A stretch of 64,000 nt of DNA from an uncultured Lachnospiraceae bacterium (GTDB lineage Bacteria; Bacillota; Clostridia; Lachnospirales; Lachnospiraceae), in assembly GCA_946554445.1 (NCBI GenBank), contig CAMNSD010000002.1, forward strand, positions 178,688 to 242,687, given 5' to 3'. Both the position numbers and the translations under genes were made by a program. Under the pieces are notes generated by a model, which saw only the letters and a program-made list of their open reading frames with translations, made no database searches and was not told where the DNA came from. Below, piece by piece: positions 6,953-14,916 of this stretch. Each line of letters starts with the position of its first letter. Within the stretch, counting starts at the first letter, position 1.

Positions 6953-9364
6953 GTGTGGATTATGGTACAGATGTTTCAGATGATTTTGTCTTTATCAATA
7001 TCCGGCGGGATGGTCGGACTTTTCATATTGCTGCTTCGTCCTGTTACCAAGAAGTGTTTTGCCAGGAAATGGACCTATTATCTCTGGCTGTTGGTACTTG
7101 TGCGGCTGATGGTGCCGGTACATGTGGATGTAAACATGATGGAGTACTTGTCTGGAAGGCTTGCGGTGATGATAAGTCAGCAGGGGGAGGCAGACAGTGC
7201 AGATGTGATGTCGGGTGGAATTGCCGTGAATGAGGCAGAGGATTTGAACCTGAAGGAAGCTGTCGTGAGCGGTACAGATAGACTGAATCAGAGTGAGGCC
7301 GTTGCGACAGATGGTTTGAACCGGAGTGAAGCTGTCGGGAATGAGACAGATAGACTGAATCTGGGTGAAATGGCAGAGCATAAGATAGATAAGTTAGAGG
7401 AGTCTGACGGCAGCACTGGAGAGACATTCAATGCAGCCAATATTTTCCCCATCGCAAGTCTGATATGGATTCTTGGACTGTTTCTGTCAGCCGCTTGGAG
7501 AATGTATGGTTACCGGAATTTTACCAAAGGAGTCTGCGCGGGCTGTGTGCCGGTCATGGATGAAATTGTACTGGCGAAAAGTACGGAGATTCAAGTCAGG
7601 TTGAGAATCGGCCGCAGGATGCCACTTTACGAGAGCACGGATGTCAACAGTCCCATGTTGATTGGATTGATAAAACCTTATATCATATTACCATCGGCGC
7701 TTCTTACGGAATTGAAAGACCGGGAGAATGATATTTGTCTGATCCTGCACCATGAGCTAGTGCATTATAAAAGGTGGGACATCTGGTATAAATGGTTGTT
7801 TCAGGCGGTGCTTTGTATTCACTGGTTTAACCCGCTTGTTTATTTGTTCAATCGCAGGTTCAACGTGGACTGTGAACTTGCCTGTGATGAGTTGGTGATG
7901 ACACTTCTTTCAGAAGAAGGGCGTGCGGCCTATGGCAATGTGCTTTTGGATGTGGCGGAAAAGAATTTTCAGGAAAAGTTATCATCGGTTCATCGGAGTA
8001 TCCCGGCGATGACGCTTTTGGAGGAAAAACGTACATTGAAAGAAAGGCTGCGGAGTATCGCACAGTATCATAAGAAGGGACTCATGGTAGGCATCGCCTC
8101 CGTGATGGTACTGGTGATGTTGATTACGGCGGCGATAATCTGCGGTGTGTCCGGGGTACAATCGCATACAGGAGAAATGCTTGTCCTGCAGAACAGAGGA
8201 CTCACAAGTGATTTTTGGAGCAGTATGATGCTTGAGTCAACGGGTATCCAAAAGAATGGGAACGCCTATCAGATGTATGACGATGATACCCTGATAGCCG
8301 GAAAGTGTGAGAGCGATTGTTGGCGGGCGAGGAATTATTGTGGCGGCGGGACGAGTGTGACCTGCGGGAAATTCGTTCTCAATGGCTCTGATATATTGTG
8401 GACCATGTATGCTGATAAAGGTACAACGCTGGAAATAAGTTCATCTTTTGTATTGAAGGGAGGTCGGTTTAAGATTGTGCAGGTGACGCCGGATGGCACG
8501 GTCCACACACTCAATGACACCGGAGAGAAAAAGACGGAAGAGATTGCGTTAGCGGAAGGCCGTAATTGTTTTAAGATAGTAGGCCAAGAGGCCAAGCTGG
8601 AAGATCTCAGCGTGTCGTATGGCGGCATGGAGCTGGAAGATATTTCCAGTATTTATTGGAGTGAGGAAGAAGAGTATGTATACCGGATGAAGGACAAAGA
8701 GGAACCGCTTGACATATCCAGATTGGAGAATGTAGGTGTGTATCTGGAGGAAAAGGATGTAAGCGAAATTTACCGCGCCATCTGGGAGGACAATAAGAGT
8801 TTATCAGATGCAGATTGGCAGGATGCTTTTCTTTATTCCGACGCAAAACTGACGGCTGGATACTTGATAGAGGAATTGGAAAAAGGCGGTGTCAAGGAGT
8901 TTGACAGTCGGATTCTGTGTATGATTGCCTGCTATATGGAGCCAAAAGATGTCAGCGAGTGCTTCCGCTGTCTGTTGGAACGGGGAAAGATGGCGGAATC
9001 TGACTGGGAAGATATTTTTACTTATTCCGATGCGTCTTTGTCAGCAGAATATCTTGTAACGGCGTTGCGGAATGGGAAAGGAAGTGGCTTTGGGGATAAG
9101 GCTTTGAGTCAGATTTGTTATCGGGTATCCACGGAAACTTTGACGGATATTGTAACGGCGCTTGACAGGGAGGAATTGACATTTACCGGTTTATTGGAAC
9201 ATGTATTACCCTTCGTACAAAAGCAGGACGAGGCAGTGATTTGCATCTGTTATTATATTGATCTGGGAAATGTTCTTACAGACGCCCAGCTTCGGGAGAT
9301 TGAAGGGTATGTTTCGGAGAAGGATTTTTACCGGATAGTGGAATATAATGGGAAGAAAAAATAG
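6953..9364 (+). CDS. BlaR1/MecR1-like M56 membrane metalloprotease with a non-penicillin-binding sensor region
   Basis: An 803-residue integral membrane protein. Helices lie near residues 12-28, 41-56 and 165-183, with the last near 379-403. The zinc protease motif HELVH is at 267-271 and the distal DCELACDE at 306-313, as in M56 family antirepressors. Family members sense an external ligand and cleave BlaI. Here residues about 405-803, the outer part, show no penicillin-binding SxxK or KTG motifs. They carry two similar helical units (DADWQDAFLYSDAKLTAGYL near 623 and ESDWEDIFTYSDASLSAEYL near 683). Residues 96-151 are a repeated polar insert. The start is GTG at 6953, seven bases after GGAG; ATG at 6962 is the alternative. 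Confidence 0.88.
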   Translation: MWIMVQMFQMILSLSISGGMVGLFILLLRPVTKKCFARKWTYYLWLLVLVRLMVPVHVDVNMMEYLSGRLAVMISQQGEADSADVMSGGIAVNEAEDLNLKEAVVSGTDRLNQSEAVATDGLNRSEAVGNETDRLNLGEMAEHKIDKLEESDGSTGETFNAANIFPIASLIWILGLFLSAAWRMYGYRNFTKGVCAGCVPVMDEIVLAKSTEIQVRLRIGRRMPLYESTDVNSPMLIGLIKPYIILPSALLTELKDRENDICLILHHELVHYKRWDIWYKWLFQAVLCIHWFNPLVYLFNRRFNVDCELACDELVMTLLSEEGRAAYGNVLLDVAEKNFQEKLSSVHRSIPAMTLLEEKRTLKERLRSIAQYHKKGLMVGIASVMVLVMLITAAIICGVSGVQSHTGEMLVLQNRGLTSDFWSSMMLESTGIQKNGNAYQMYDDDTLIAGKCESDCWRARNYCGGGTSVTCGKFVLNGSDILWTMYADKGTTLEISSSFVLKGGRFKIVQVTPDGTVHTLNDTGEKKTEEIALAEGRNCFKIVGQEAKLEDLSVSYGGMELEDISSIYWSEEEEYVYRMKDKEEPLDISRLENVGVYLEEKDVSEIYRAIWEDNKSLSDADWQDAFLYSDAKLTAGYLIEELEKGGVKEFDSRILCMIACYMEPKDVSECFRCLLERGKMAESDWEDIFTYSDASLSAEYLVTALRNGKGSGFGDKALSQICYRVSTETLTDIVTALDREELTFTGLLEHVLPFVQKQDEAVICICYYIDLGNVLTDAQLREIEGYVSEKDFYRIVEYNGKKK
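7238..7405 (+). repeat. Degenerate tandem repeat inside the BlaR1-like gene
   Basis: Encodes residues 96-151. The unit is about 15-18 residues with the core D-x-L-N-x-x-E-A, seen as EDLNLKEAV, TDRLNQSEAV, TDGLNRSEAV and TDRLNLGEM. It lies in a loop between membrane segments. Slippage or recombination could change its length between strains. Confidence 0.75.
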
Positions 9365-9390
9365 AGACCGGGATTGCAAAAGGCTGGAAG

Positions 9391-9424
9391 AAAGGAACTG
9401 TCTGGAGACGGATGGTTCCTTTTT
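9391..9424 (+). terminator. Terminator after the BlaR1-like gene
   Basis: AAAGGAAC (9391-9398) pairs with GTTCCTTT (9415-9422) across a 16-base loop that can fold further; a T run follows. Confidence 0.65.
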
Positions 9425-9461
9425 GAGTGCGTTTCAGAAATAAAGTCAGGTAAAAAAAGGA

Positions 9462-9490
9462 TAGCAACTATTTCCATATCAGTATATAAT
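9462..9490 (+). promoter_or_regulatory. Probable promoter of the ABC exporter gene
   Basis: TAGCAA, 17 bases, then TATAAT at 9485-9490. The -10 box is perfect and the -35 box weak. It leaves a leader of about 110 bases. Confidence 0.4.
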
Positions 9491-9606
9491 TACGGGGTAA
9501 GATAGTATGAAGAAAATGATAAATATATTTAAGTATCGTATGCTTTTCGTATGAAGTACATTTGAAGATAAAAATTATATGTGAGAAAGGTTAAAGGAGT
9601 ATTCGT

Positions 9607-11373
9607 ATGGAAACCAATACAAGAACCTATAAAGCCGGGGAGTTAATAAAACGGTTTCTCCCCTATTATAAAAGATACTGGAAGATAGTGGTCATTGACC
9701 TGTTCTGCGCGGGACTTACGACTATCTGTGAGTTGGTGCTGCCCATGATCATCCGCTTTCTTACCAATGAGGGCATGAATAATCTGGAATCTTTGACCGT
9801 ATCCATCATCCTGCGGCTGGGGGTATTATATCTGTGTCTGCGGATTGTGGATACTATGGCAAATTTCTATATGGCGTACACAGGTCATGTGATGGGTACG
9901 CAGATTGAGACGGATATGCGCCGGGACGCCTACGCCCATTTGCAGAAGCTGTCCAATACGTATTATAACAATACGAAGGTTGGCCAGATTATGGGACGCA
10001 TCACCAACGATCTTTTTGACGTGACGGAGTTTTCCCATCACTGCCCGGAGGAGTTTTTTATTGCCGGGATTAAGGCTGTGATTTCTTTCATAATTCTGGC
10101 ACAGGTCAGTCTGGGACTTACGGTGATCATTTTCATGATTGTGCCAATCATGGTTGTAACCTGTACGTTGATCAATCTGCGGCTGCGGGAGGCTTTTCGC
10201 AGACAGCGCGTACAGATTGGTGAATTGAATGCCCGTATTGAGGACAGTCTGTTGGGACAGAAGGTGGTGAAAGCCTTCACCAACGAAGAGAAGGAACAGG
10301 AAAAATTCGAGGAAGATAACGGGAAATTTTATCAGATTAAGAAAGATACTTATAAGTTTATGGCGGCGTTCCATACTACTACTAGGGCTTTTGACGGGCT
10401 GATGTATCTGGTGCTTCTGATTGCCGGAGGTATTTTTATGATCAAGGGCAAAATTGCGCCGGGGGATTTGGTGGCGTATGTGATGTATGTGACCACGTTG
10501 ATCGCTACCATCCGCAGGATCATTGAGTTTGCAGAGCAATTCCAGCGGGGTATGACAGGAATTGAACGTTTCGTACAGATTATGGACAGCGATATTGAGA
10601 TTTTCGATGAGCCGGATGCGGTGGCGTGTGTGGAGCCGCAGGGGAATATCTCTTTCCACAATGTCAGTTTTGAATATCCGGATGACCATAATGTAGTATT
10701 TAAGGGATTAAATTTGGAGATCAGGCAGGGAGAAAAGATTGCTATTGTGGGACCTTCCGGCGGCGGTAAGACTACGTTGTGCAACCTGATTCCGCGCTTT
10801 TATGATATTGATGAGGGTGAGATTTTGCTGGATGGCGTAAATATCCGGCATTATACCTTAAAGAGTCTGCGGCAGAATATCGGTATGGTACAACAGGATG
10901 TATATCTATTTTCCGGCACAGTCTATGAAAATATCGCCTACGGCAGGGAAAACGCCACCAAGGAGGAAGTGATCGAGGCGGCGAAGCAGGCTGGGGCGCA
11001 TGAGTTTGTGATGGCGTTAAAAGATGGTTATGATACTTATGTGGGAGAACGCGGGGTGAAACTTTCCGGCGGCCAGAAGCAGCGCATCAGCATTGCCAGG
11101 GTATTTTTAAAGAATCCGCCTATTCTTATCATGGATGAAGCCACTTCCGCTTTGGATAATGAGAGCGAATTTCAGGTAGCTAAGTCCCTGGAGGCTCTGG
11201 CCAAGGGCAGGACGACAATCACCATTGCCCACAGGCTTTCCAGTATCCGCAATTCCGACCGGATCCTGGTGCTGACGGAAGAGGGGATTGTGGAGGAGGG
11301 AACTCACGAGAGCTTGCTTGCGCTGGGCGGGATTTACCATCACTTCTATGTGACGGCGAATGAGTTGAAGTAG
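9607..11373 (+). CDS. ABC exporter, fused permease and ATPase
   Basis: A 588-residue half-transporter of the MsbA/LmrA type. Residues about 1-320 hold six membrane helices. The nucleotide-binding domain follows, with Walker A GPSGGGKTT near 382-390, the signature LSGGQ near 485, Walker B ILIMDEATSALD near 505-516 and the switch histidine in TITIAHRLS. All catalytic residues are present, so it can work as a homodimer. The substrate cannot be told from sequence; lipids, peptides and drugs are all possible. AAAGGAG lies six bases before the start. It precedes a response regulator and histidine kinase by about 120 bases and may be part of their regulon. Confidence 0.92.
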   Translation: METNTRTYKAGELIKRFLPYYKRYWKIVVIDLFCAGLTTICELVLPMIIRFLTNEGMNNLESLTVSIILRLGVLYLCLRIVDTMANFYMAYTGHVMGTQIETDMRRDAYAHLQKLSNTYYNNTKVGQIMGRITNDLFDVTEFSHHCPEEFFIAGIKAVISFIILAQVSLGLTVIIFMIVPIMVVTCTLINLRLREAFRRQRVQIGELNARIEDSLLGQKVVKAFTNEEKEQEKFEEDNGKFYQIKKDTYKFMAAFHTTTRAFDGLMYLVLLIAGGIFMIKGKIAPGDLVAYVMYVTTLIATIRRIIEFAEQFQRGMTGIERFVQIMDSDIEIFDEPDAVACVEPQGNISFHNVSFEYPDDHNVVFKGLNLEIRQGEKIAIVGPSGGGKTTLCNLIPRFYDIDEGEILLDGVNIRHYTLKSLRQNIGMVQQDVYLFSGTVYENIAYGRENATKEEVIEAAKQAGAHEFVMALKDGYDTYVGERGVKLSGGQKQRISIARVFLKNPPILIMDEATSALDNESEFQVAKSLEALAKGRTTITIAHRLSSIRNSDRILVLTEEGIVEEGTHESLLALGGIYHHFYVTANELK

Positions 11374-11499
11374 GGCATGCGCTTGTCAAGAATTTAGGTA
11401 GGGTGTCGGATATGACAAATGGATATGAAAATACGATGACTGCTAAAAAGTGTGATCAGGTCAATCAGATATAGTAAAAGGGGTAAAGATAAAGAGATA

Positions 11500-12222
11500 A
11501 TGTTGGCTATGGAAAAAGATGACAAAACCAGACATCACATATTAATCGTAGAAGATGATACAACCCTTGCCGGGGGCTTGTGCCGCGCCCTGCAAAGTGA
11601 AAACATAGTGACTATGAGCTGCGGGACACTGCGGGAGGCGGAGACCATACTTTCTAAGAGGCAGGGAACGGAGGAAAATTTCGCTCTAATGGTACTGGAT
11701 GTGAATCTGCCGGATGGAAATGGGTTGGACTTCCTGCAAAAAGTTAAGAACAAATATGACATAAATGTCATATTGTTGACGGCAAACGACATGGAGACAG
11801 ACATTGTGGCAGGACTGGAATTGGGGGCGGACGATTATATCACCAAGCCTTTCAGCCTGGCGGTACTGCGGGCGCGTGTCGCGTTGCAGCTGCGGCGGGT
11901 GACGGAGAGCAAGACACAGAGTTCTTCGGCGGAGATGATAATAGGGGAGTACCGTTTTGACTTTTTGCATATGAAATTTTACCGCGGTGCAGAACAGGTG
12001 GAACTTAGCAAAACAGAGCAGAGGTTACTCCATATTTTGGTAGAAAACAGGGGACTTACGGTGCCCAGGGACAGGCTCTTTGAGTATATCTGGTCAGAAG
12101 GGGAAGAGTTTGTGGAAGAAAATGCCCTATCAGTCACGGTCAAGCGCCTGCGGGATAAGTTGGATGCGCAGGAGACAATCAAGACTGTGTATGGAATCGG
12201 CTATACCTGGGCGATGCAGTGA
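11500..12222 (+). CDS. OmpR-family response regulator
   Basis: A roughly 240-residue regulator. The receiver domain has HILIVEDD (acidic pocket), the phosphorylated aspartate in LMVLDVNLPDG, T in ILLTAND and K in ITKPFS. The C-terminal winged helix shows VELSKTEQRLLHILVEN and ENALSVTVKRLRDKL. A GTG at 11452 would extend the frame by 16 residues of atypical sequence. I prefer ATG 11500 or 11509 because a possible TATAGT -10 box lies within that extension, although no ideal ribosome binding site precedes either ATG. It forms an operon with the kinase that follows. Such pairs usually control an adjacent ABC transporter. Confidence 0.93.
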   Translation: MLAMEKDDKTRHHILIVEDDTTLAGGLCRALQSENIVTMSCGTLREAETILSKRQGTEENFALMVLDVNLPDGNGLDFLQKVKNKYDINVILLTANDMETDIVAGLELGADDYITKPFSLAVLRARVALQLRRVTESKTQSSSAEMIIGEYRFDFLHMKFYRGAEQVELSKTEQRLLHILVENRGLTVPRDRLFEYIWSEGEEFVEENALSVTVKRLRDKLDAQETIKTVYGIGYTWAMQ

Positions 12223-12260
12223 GATTTTGACAGGTAATTTTGATGTAGAAGGGAGCGCGT

Positions 12261-13208
12261 ATGGAGACGTTTCATACCATATCGGTCTTTCTTTTTCTGG
12301 TAGGGATATTCAGCCTGCTGGGGGCCATGGTACTTACCATCGTAACTTTATATAAAAGAAAAATGGCGCTCCAGCGGATGCGGCAGATGTTGGATGCGGC
12401 GATAGACGGCAGTTTTGCTGAAAGTGCTTATGATGAATCCCTGTATTCCGCAGTGGAGAATAAGCTGTCGGAGTATTTGAATGCTTCGGAGGCATCCGCC
12501 AGAAAGACGGCGGAGGAGAAAGATCGGATTAAAGCATTGATTGCAGACATTTCCCATCAGACCAAGACACCCATCTCTAATATCCTGATTTATACAGAGT
12601 TATTGAAAGAACAAGAACTGCCCGAGGAGGCCAGGCAGAGTGTGGCGCTTCTGGAGAGTCAGGCGCAGAGGCTTCGTTTCCTGATAACGTCTTTGGTAAA
12701 ACTATCTCGGCTCGAAACAGGGATTATTACACTGTATCCCAGAGAAGACTCTGTGACAGGGCTTTTGGAGGAGGCTTATAAGCAGTTTCATCATAAAGCT
12801 GAGGAAAAAGGCTTATATCTGCATGTCGATTCGCAGGAAATACAGGAGATGACAGCGGTTTTTGATGCCAAGTGGACTGAGGAAGCGCTTGGAAATGTGA
12901 TTGATAATGCGATTAAATATACAAAGGCCGGCGGTGTTACGGTGACGATAAAGCCTTATGAATTGTTTGTGGGCATCGAAGTGGCGGATACCGGCATTGG
13001 TATTTCGGAAGAGGAACAGGCTAAGATTTTCGGACGGTTTTACCGTACTGTGGAAGTAAGTGGGGAGGAAGGAGTAGGCATCGGACTCTATCTTGCCAGA
13101 CAGATTCTGCAGATGGAAGGCGGTTATATCAAAGTCGCATCCGAAACGGGAAAGGGAGCGAAGTTTACCTTATATCTGCAGAGAAAACGGGAAATCGAAA
13201 AGAACTGA
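12261..13208 (+). CDS. Sensor histidine kinase, short membrane anchor
   Basis: A 315-residue kinase with one clear N-terminal hydrophobic stretch (residues 6-32) and no extracellular sensor domain. The phosphorylated histidine is H99 in DISHQTKTPISN. The ATPase boxes are EEALGNVIDNAIKYT, VADTGIGIS and GVGIGLYLARQI. Kinases of this shape in Firmicutes usually sense through a partner ABC transporter in the membrane. The MacB-like ATPase and FtsX-type permease at 18835-22142 are the best candidates, though 5.6 kb of other genes now lie between. It ends tail to tail with the GHKL kinase gene, ten bases apart. Confidence 0.92.
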   Translation: METFHTISVFLFLVGIFSLLGAMVLTIVTLYKRKMALQRMRQMLDAAIDGSFAESAYDESLYSAVENKLSEYLNASEASARKTAEEKDRIKALIADISHQTKTPISNILIYTELLKEQELPEEARQSVALLESQAQRLRFLITSLVKLSRLETGIITLYPREDSVTGLLEEAYKQFHHKAEEKGLYLHVDSQEIQEMTAVFDAKWTEEALGNVIDNAIKYTKAGGVTVTIKPYELFVGIEVADTGIGISEEEQAKIFGRFYRTVEVSGEEGVGIGLYLARQILQMEGGYIKVASETGKGAKFTLYLQRKREIEKN

Positions 13209-13218
13209 TTTATCTGTC

Positions 13219-13929
13219 TTAAATATATGCAGTATCAAAAAACAATAATGCGGTCGCGGTGAAGAGATTCCCTTCCATAGAGATTTCCAGACTGCCATTA
13301 TATTTTTCTACTTTTTCCCTGACATTGCGCAGGCCAATTCCGTGATGACGGGCATCGGCTTTGGTGGTGGGAAAAATGCCAAATAACCTACGGGGCATAA
13401 TACAAGGATTTTGTATTTTAATGATTAGAAACTGATGGATCCTACGAATCGTTACGTCTATGCGGGGCGTTATTTCCAGCCGGGGCATACAGCGCAGACA
13501 GGCTTCCATGGCGTTATCCAATAAATTAAACAGAATGACGCACAGATCGTCCGAGGTGATGTTACAATTCTTTGGAAACTCCGCGTTCACATCTATTTTG
13601 ATTCCCTGGCGTTGTGCATCAAGGACGGTGTGATTTAAAATGGCATCCACGACATCGACACCGCTCCATATAGTGTCGGACAATTCGTCAATGGGGGTAC
13701 TGATGGAGTTGACGTATTCTGTAATTTCCGGAATTTCATTCTTTTTTGCAAGGTGATAAATCATCTGTAAGTGATGATTCATATCATGGTAAAGGCGTTC
13801 ATTTTTCTGGTAAAGGTCTGTGAGGAGATGGTAATTTTCTTCCAGCACCTTGTTTTTTCGTTCCAAGAACAGGATTTTATTTTTGCTTGTCTGTAGCATA
13901 GTGTCCTCTGTTTGCGAAAATCTGGTCAA
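13219..13929 (-). CDS. GHKL-type sensor histidine kinase without membrane part
   Basis: A 236-residue protein of the AgrC/ComD-type kinase class that partners LytTR regulators. The histidine motif is HDMNHHLQ (H48), following a predicted coiled coil at residues 15-45. The ATPase part shows VILFNLLDNAMEAC and GIGLRNVREKVEKYNG. The usual block of five to seven N-terminal membrane helices is missing: the protein starts only about 45 residues before the phosphohistidine. It is therefore a cytosolic kinase or depends on a membrane partner. It overlaps the upstream regulator gene by four bases, so the pair is co-translated. Confidence 0.9.
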   Translation of the reverse strand: MTRFSQTEDTMLQTSKNKILFLERKNKVLEENYHLLTDLYQKNERLYHDMNHHLQMIYHLAKKNEIPEITEYVNSISTPIDELSDTIWSGVDVVDAILNHTVLDAQRQGIKIDVNAEFPKNCNITSDDLCVILFNLLDNAMEACLRCMPRLEITPRIDVTIRRIHQFLIIKIQNPCIMPRRLFGIFPTTKADARHHGIGLRNVREKVEKYNGSLEISMEGNLFTATALLFFDTAYI

Positions 13930-14684
13930 ATTTTGTTCTGCCAGTATTGATTCAGCATCTTTTTAAACTCTGACAGACGGCTTTGGGAGATCGGCAGGCA
14001 AGTTTGGTCTGTGAGGATGCAGTCGGTATGGGAAATTCCCGATACATGCCGTAGATTTACGATGTATCCCCGTTCAATAAAATAAAATTCCCCAGATTGC
14101 AGTTCGTCAAAAATTTCCGTGAGAGTTTTTCGGATTCGTCGAGTTCCGGGAACTCTGCCGTTTGCTGTGTTATTCTCAGGATTTTCGATGTTGACTATAT
14201 GGAAAACTGCGTTTTTGCCGTCCTTCTCAATATAGAGAATCTCTTTGTAGGGAATCCGCTCAAGGCGGGTTTGGTTGTTGATAATATAGGAATCCGTATT
14301 TTGGATTTCCAGAAGAGAAACAGCGTCTTTCAGTGCGTGAGGCAGTCGCTCTTTTAGCTGGTTTTTGGGAATATAGCGGAAAATATGAAGCTCATAGGCG
14401 TCCACGGCATATTTATAGTGGGCGGTCACAAAAAGCATCAGAGCATCAGGCAGAAGTTCGTGGATTCGTTTTGCCAGTTCCATTCCAGAAAGACCGGGCA
14501 TTTCGATGTCGAGGAGCAGAAGGTCAAACCGCTTGCCATCCTGGATATCGTAGAAAAGTTCCTCTCCATTGGTGTAGGTTGACAGGATGGAAAAGGTCTG
14601 TTGCCGTTGCAGGCAGTTTTCCGTGATTTTTTTGATTTCATCTAGAAGAAGCGTTTCGTCATCGCAGATTCCGATTTGCAGCAT
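13926..14684 (-). CDS. LytTR-family response regulator
   Basis: A 252-residue regulator of the AgrA/LytR type. The receiver domain has IGICDDE, the phospho-aspartate in LLLLDIEMPGLSG and a YIPKN segment in place of the usual KP. Residues about 140-250 are a LytTR DNA-binding domain (RIPYKEILYIEKDGK, EFYFIERGYIVNLRHV). Such regulators bind paired direct repeats and often control peptide export or quorum-type systems. The gene is divergent from the two ABC exporters at 14917-18634, whose control region carries a large palindrome. No small autoinducer-like peptide gene was found beside it. Confidence 0.92.
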   Translation of the reverse strand: MLQIGICDDETLLLDEIKKITENCLQRQQTFSILSTYTNGEELFYDIQDGKRFDLLLLDIEMPGLSGMELAKRIHELLPDALMLFVTAHYKYAVDAYELHIFRYIPKNQLKERLPHALKDAVSLLEIQNTDSYIINNQTRLERIPYKEILYIEKDGKNAVFHIVNIENPENNTANGRVPGTRRIRKTLTEIFDELQSGEFYFIERGYIVNLRHVSGISHTDCILTDQTCLPISQSRLSEFKKMLNQYWQNKI

Positions 14685-14707
14685 AATTATCCTGATTTCC
14701 TTAATCT

Positions 14708-14727
14708 AGTATAAATCCAGTATAAAT
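14708..14727 (-). promoter_or_regulatory. Direct repeat in the LytTR operon promoter region
   Basis: AGTATAAAT occurs at 14708-14716 and 14719-14727, 11 bases apart, about one helical turn. On the minus strand each copy reads as a TTTATACT -10-like element. It may be a regulator site, overlapping -10 boxes, or both. Confidence 0.45.
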
Positions 14728-14781
14728 AATATTTCCCACACGCGCAATAAAAATTAAAGGACAAAAAGGGGGAATTGGGGG

Positions 14782-14811
14782 ACACACGAAACAAATATTT
14801 ATTTTGTGTGT
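14782..14811 (+). promoter_or_regulatory. 30-base palindrome before the exporter pair
   Basis: Arms ACACACGAAACAAA and TTTATTTTGTGTGT pair along 14 positions with one mismatch and one G-T pair around a TA centre. It directly precedes TATATT/TATTAT -10-like sequences. The size and symmetry suit an operator for a dimeric regulator; which one is unknown. Confidence 0.6.
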
Positions 14812-14833
14812 TATATTATGTTTGTAGCCAATA

Positions 14834-14894
14834 GCAGTACAGACGGTAAATCCCGTGAGCCTGGAAAGTGGGGAACTTTCCGGGCATGTACTGC
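14834..14894 (+). ncRNA. Predicted three-way-junction leader RNA
   Basis: Three helices fold by eye. P1 is GCAGTACA (14834-14841) with TGTACTGC (14887-14894). P2 is ACGG (14843-14846) with CCGT (14853-14856) and a six-base loop. P3 is an 11-base-pair stem, 14859-14869 with 14875-14885, containing one G-T pair and the loop GGGGA. Only four bases are unpaired at the junction. No T run follows, so it is not a terminator. It ends 22 bases before the start codon at 14917, next to the ribosome binding site. I could not match it to a known riboswitch class. Confidence 0.5.
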
Positions 14895-14916
14895 AAAAGT
14901 AGAGAGGGAGAACACC

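Noticed and set aside
9826..10689. 287-codon minus-strand frame opposite the ABC exporter
   Set aside because: Antisense shadow of conserved exporter codons; no start signal.
11452..11499. GTG start extending the OmpR-type regulator by 16 residues
   Set aside because: The added residues are atypical and overlap a possible TATAGT -10 box; receiver domains normally start close to the ATG at 11500 or 11509.
14806..14916. N-terminal extension of the first paired exporter, or a small peptide gene in the leader
   Set aside because: The frame overlaps the palindrome and the structured leader, and the ribosome binding site AGAGAGGGAG serves ATG 14917. No bacteriocin or autoinducer features (double-glycine leader, Cys/Ser-rich core) were seen.
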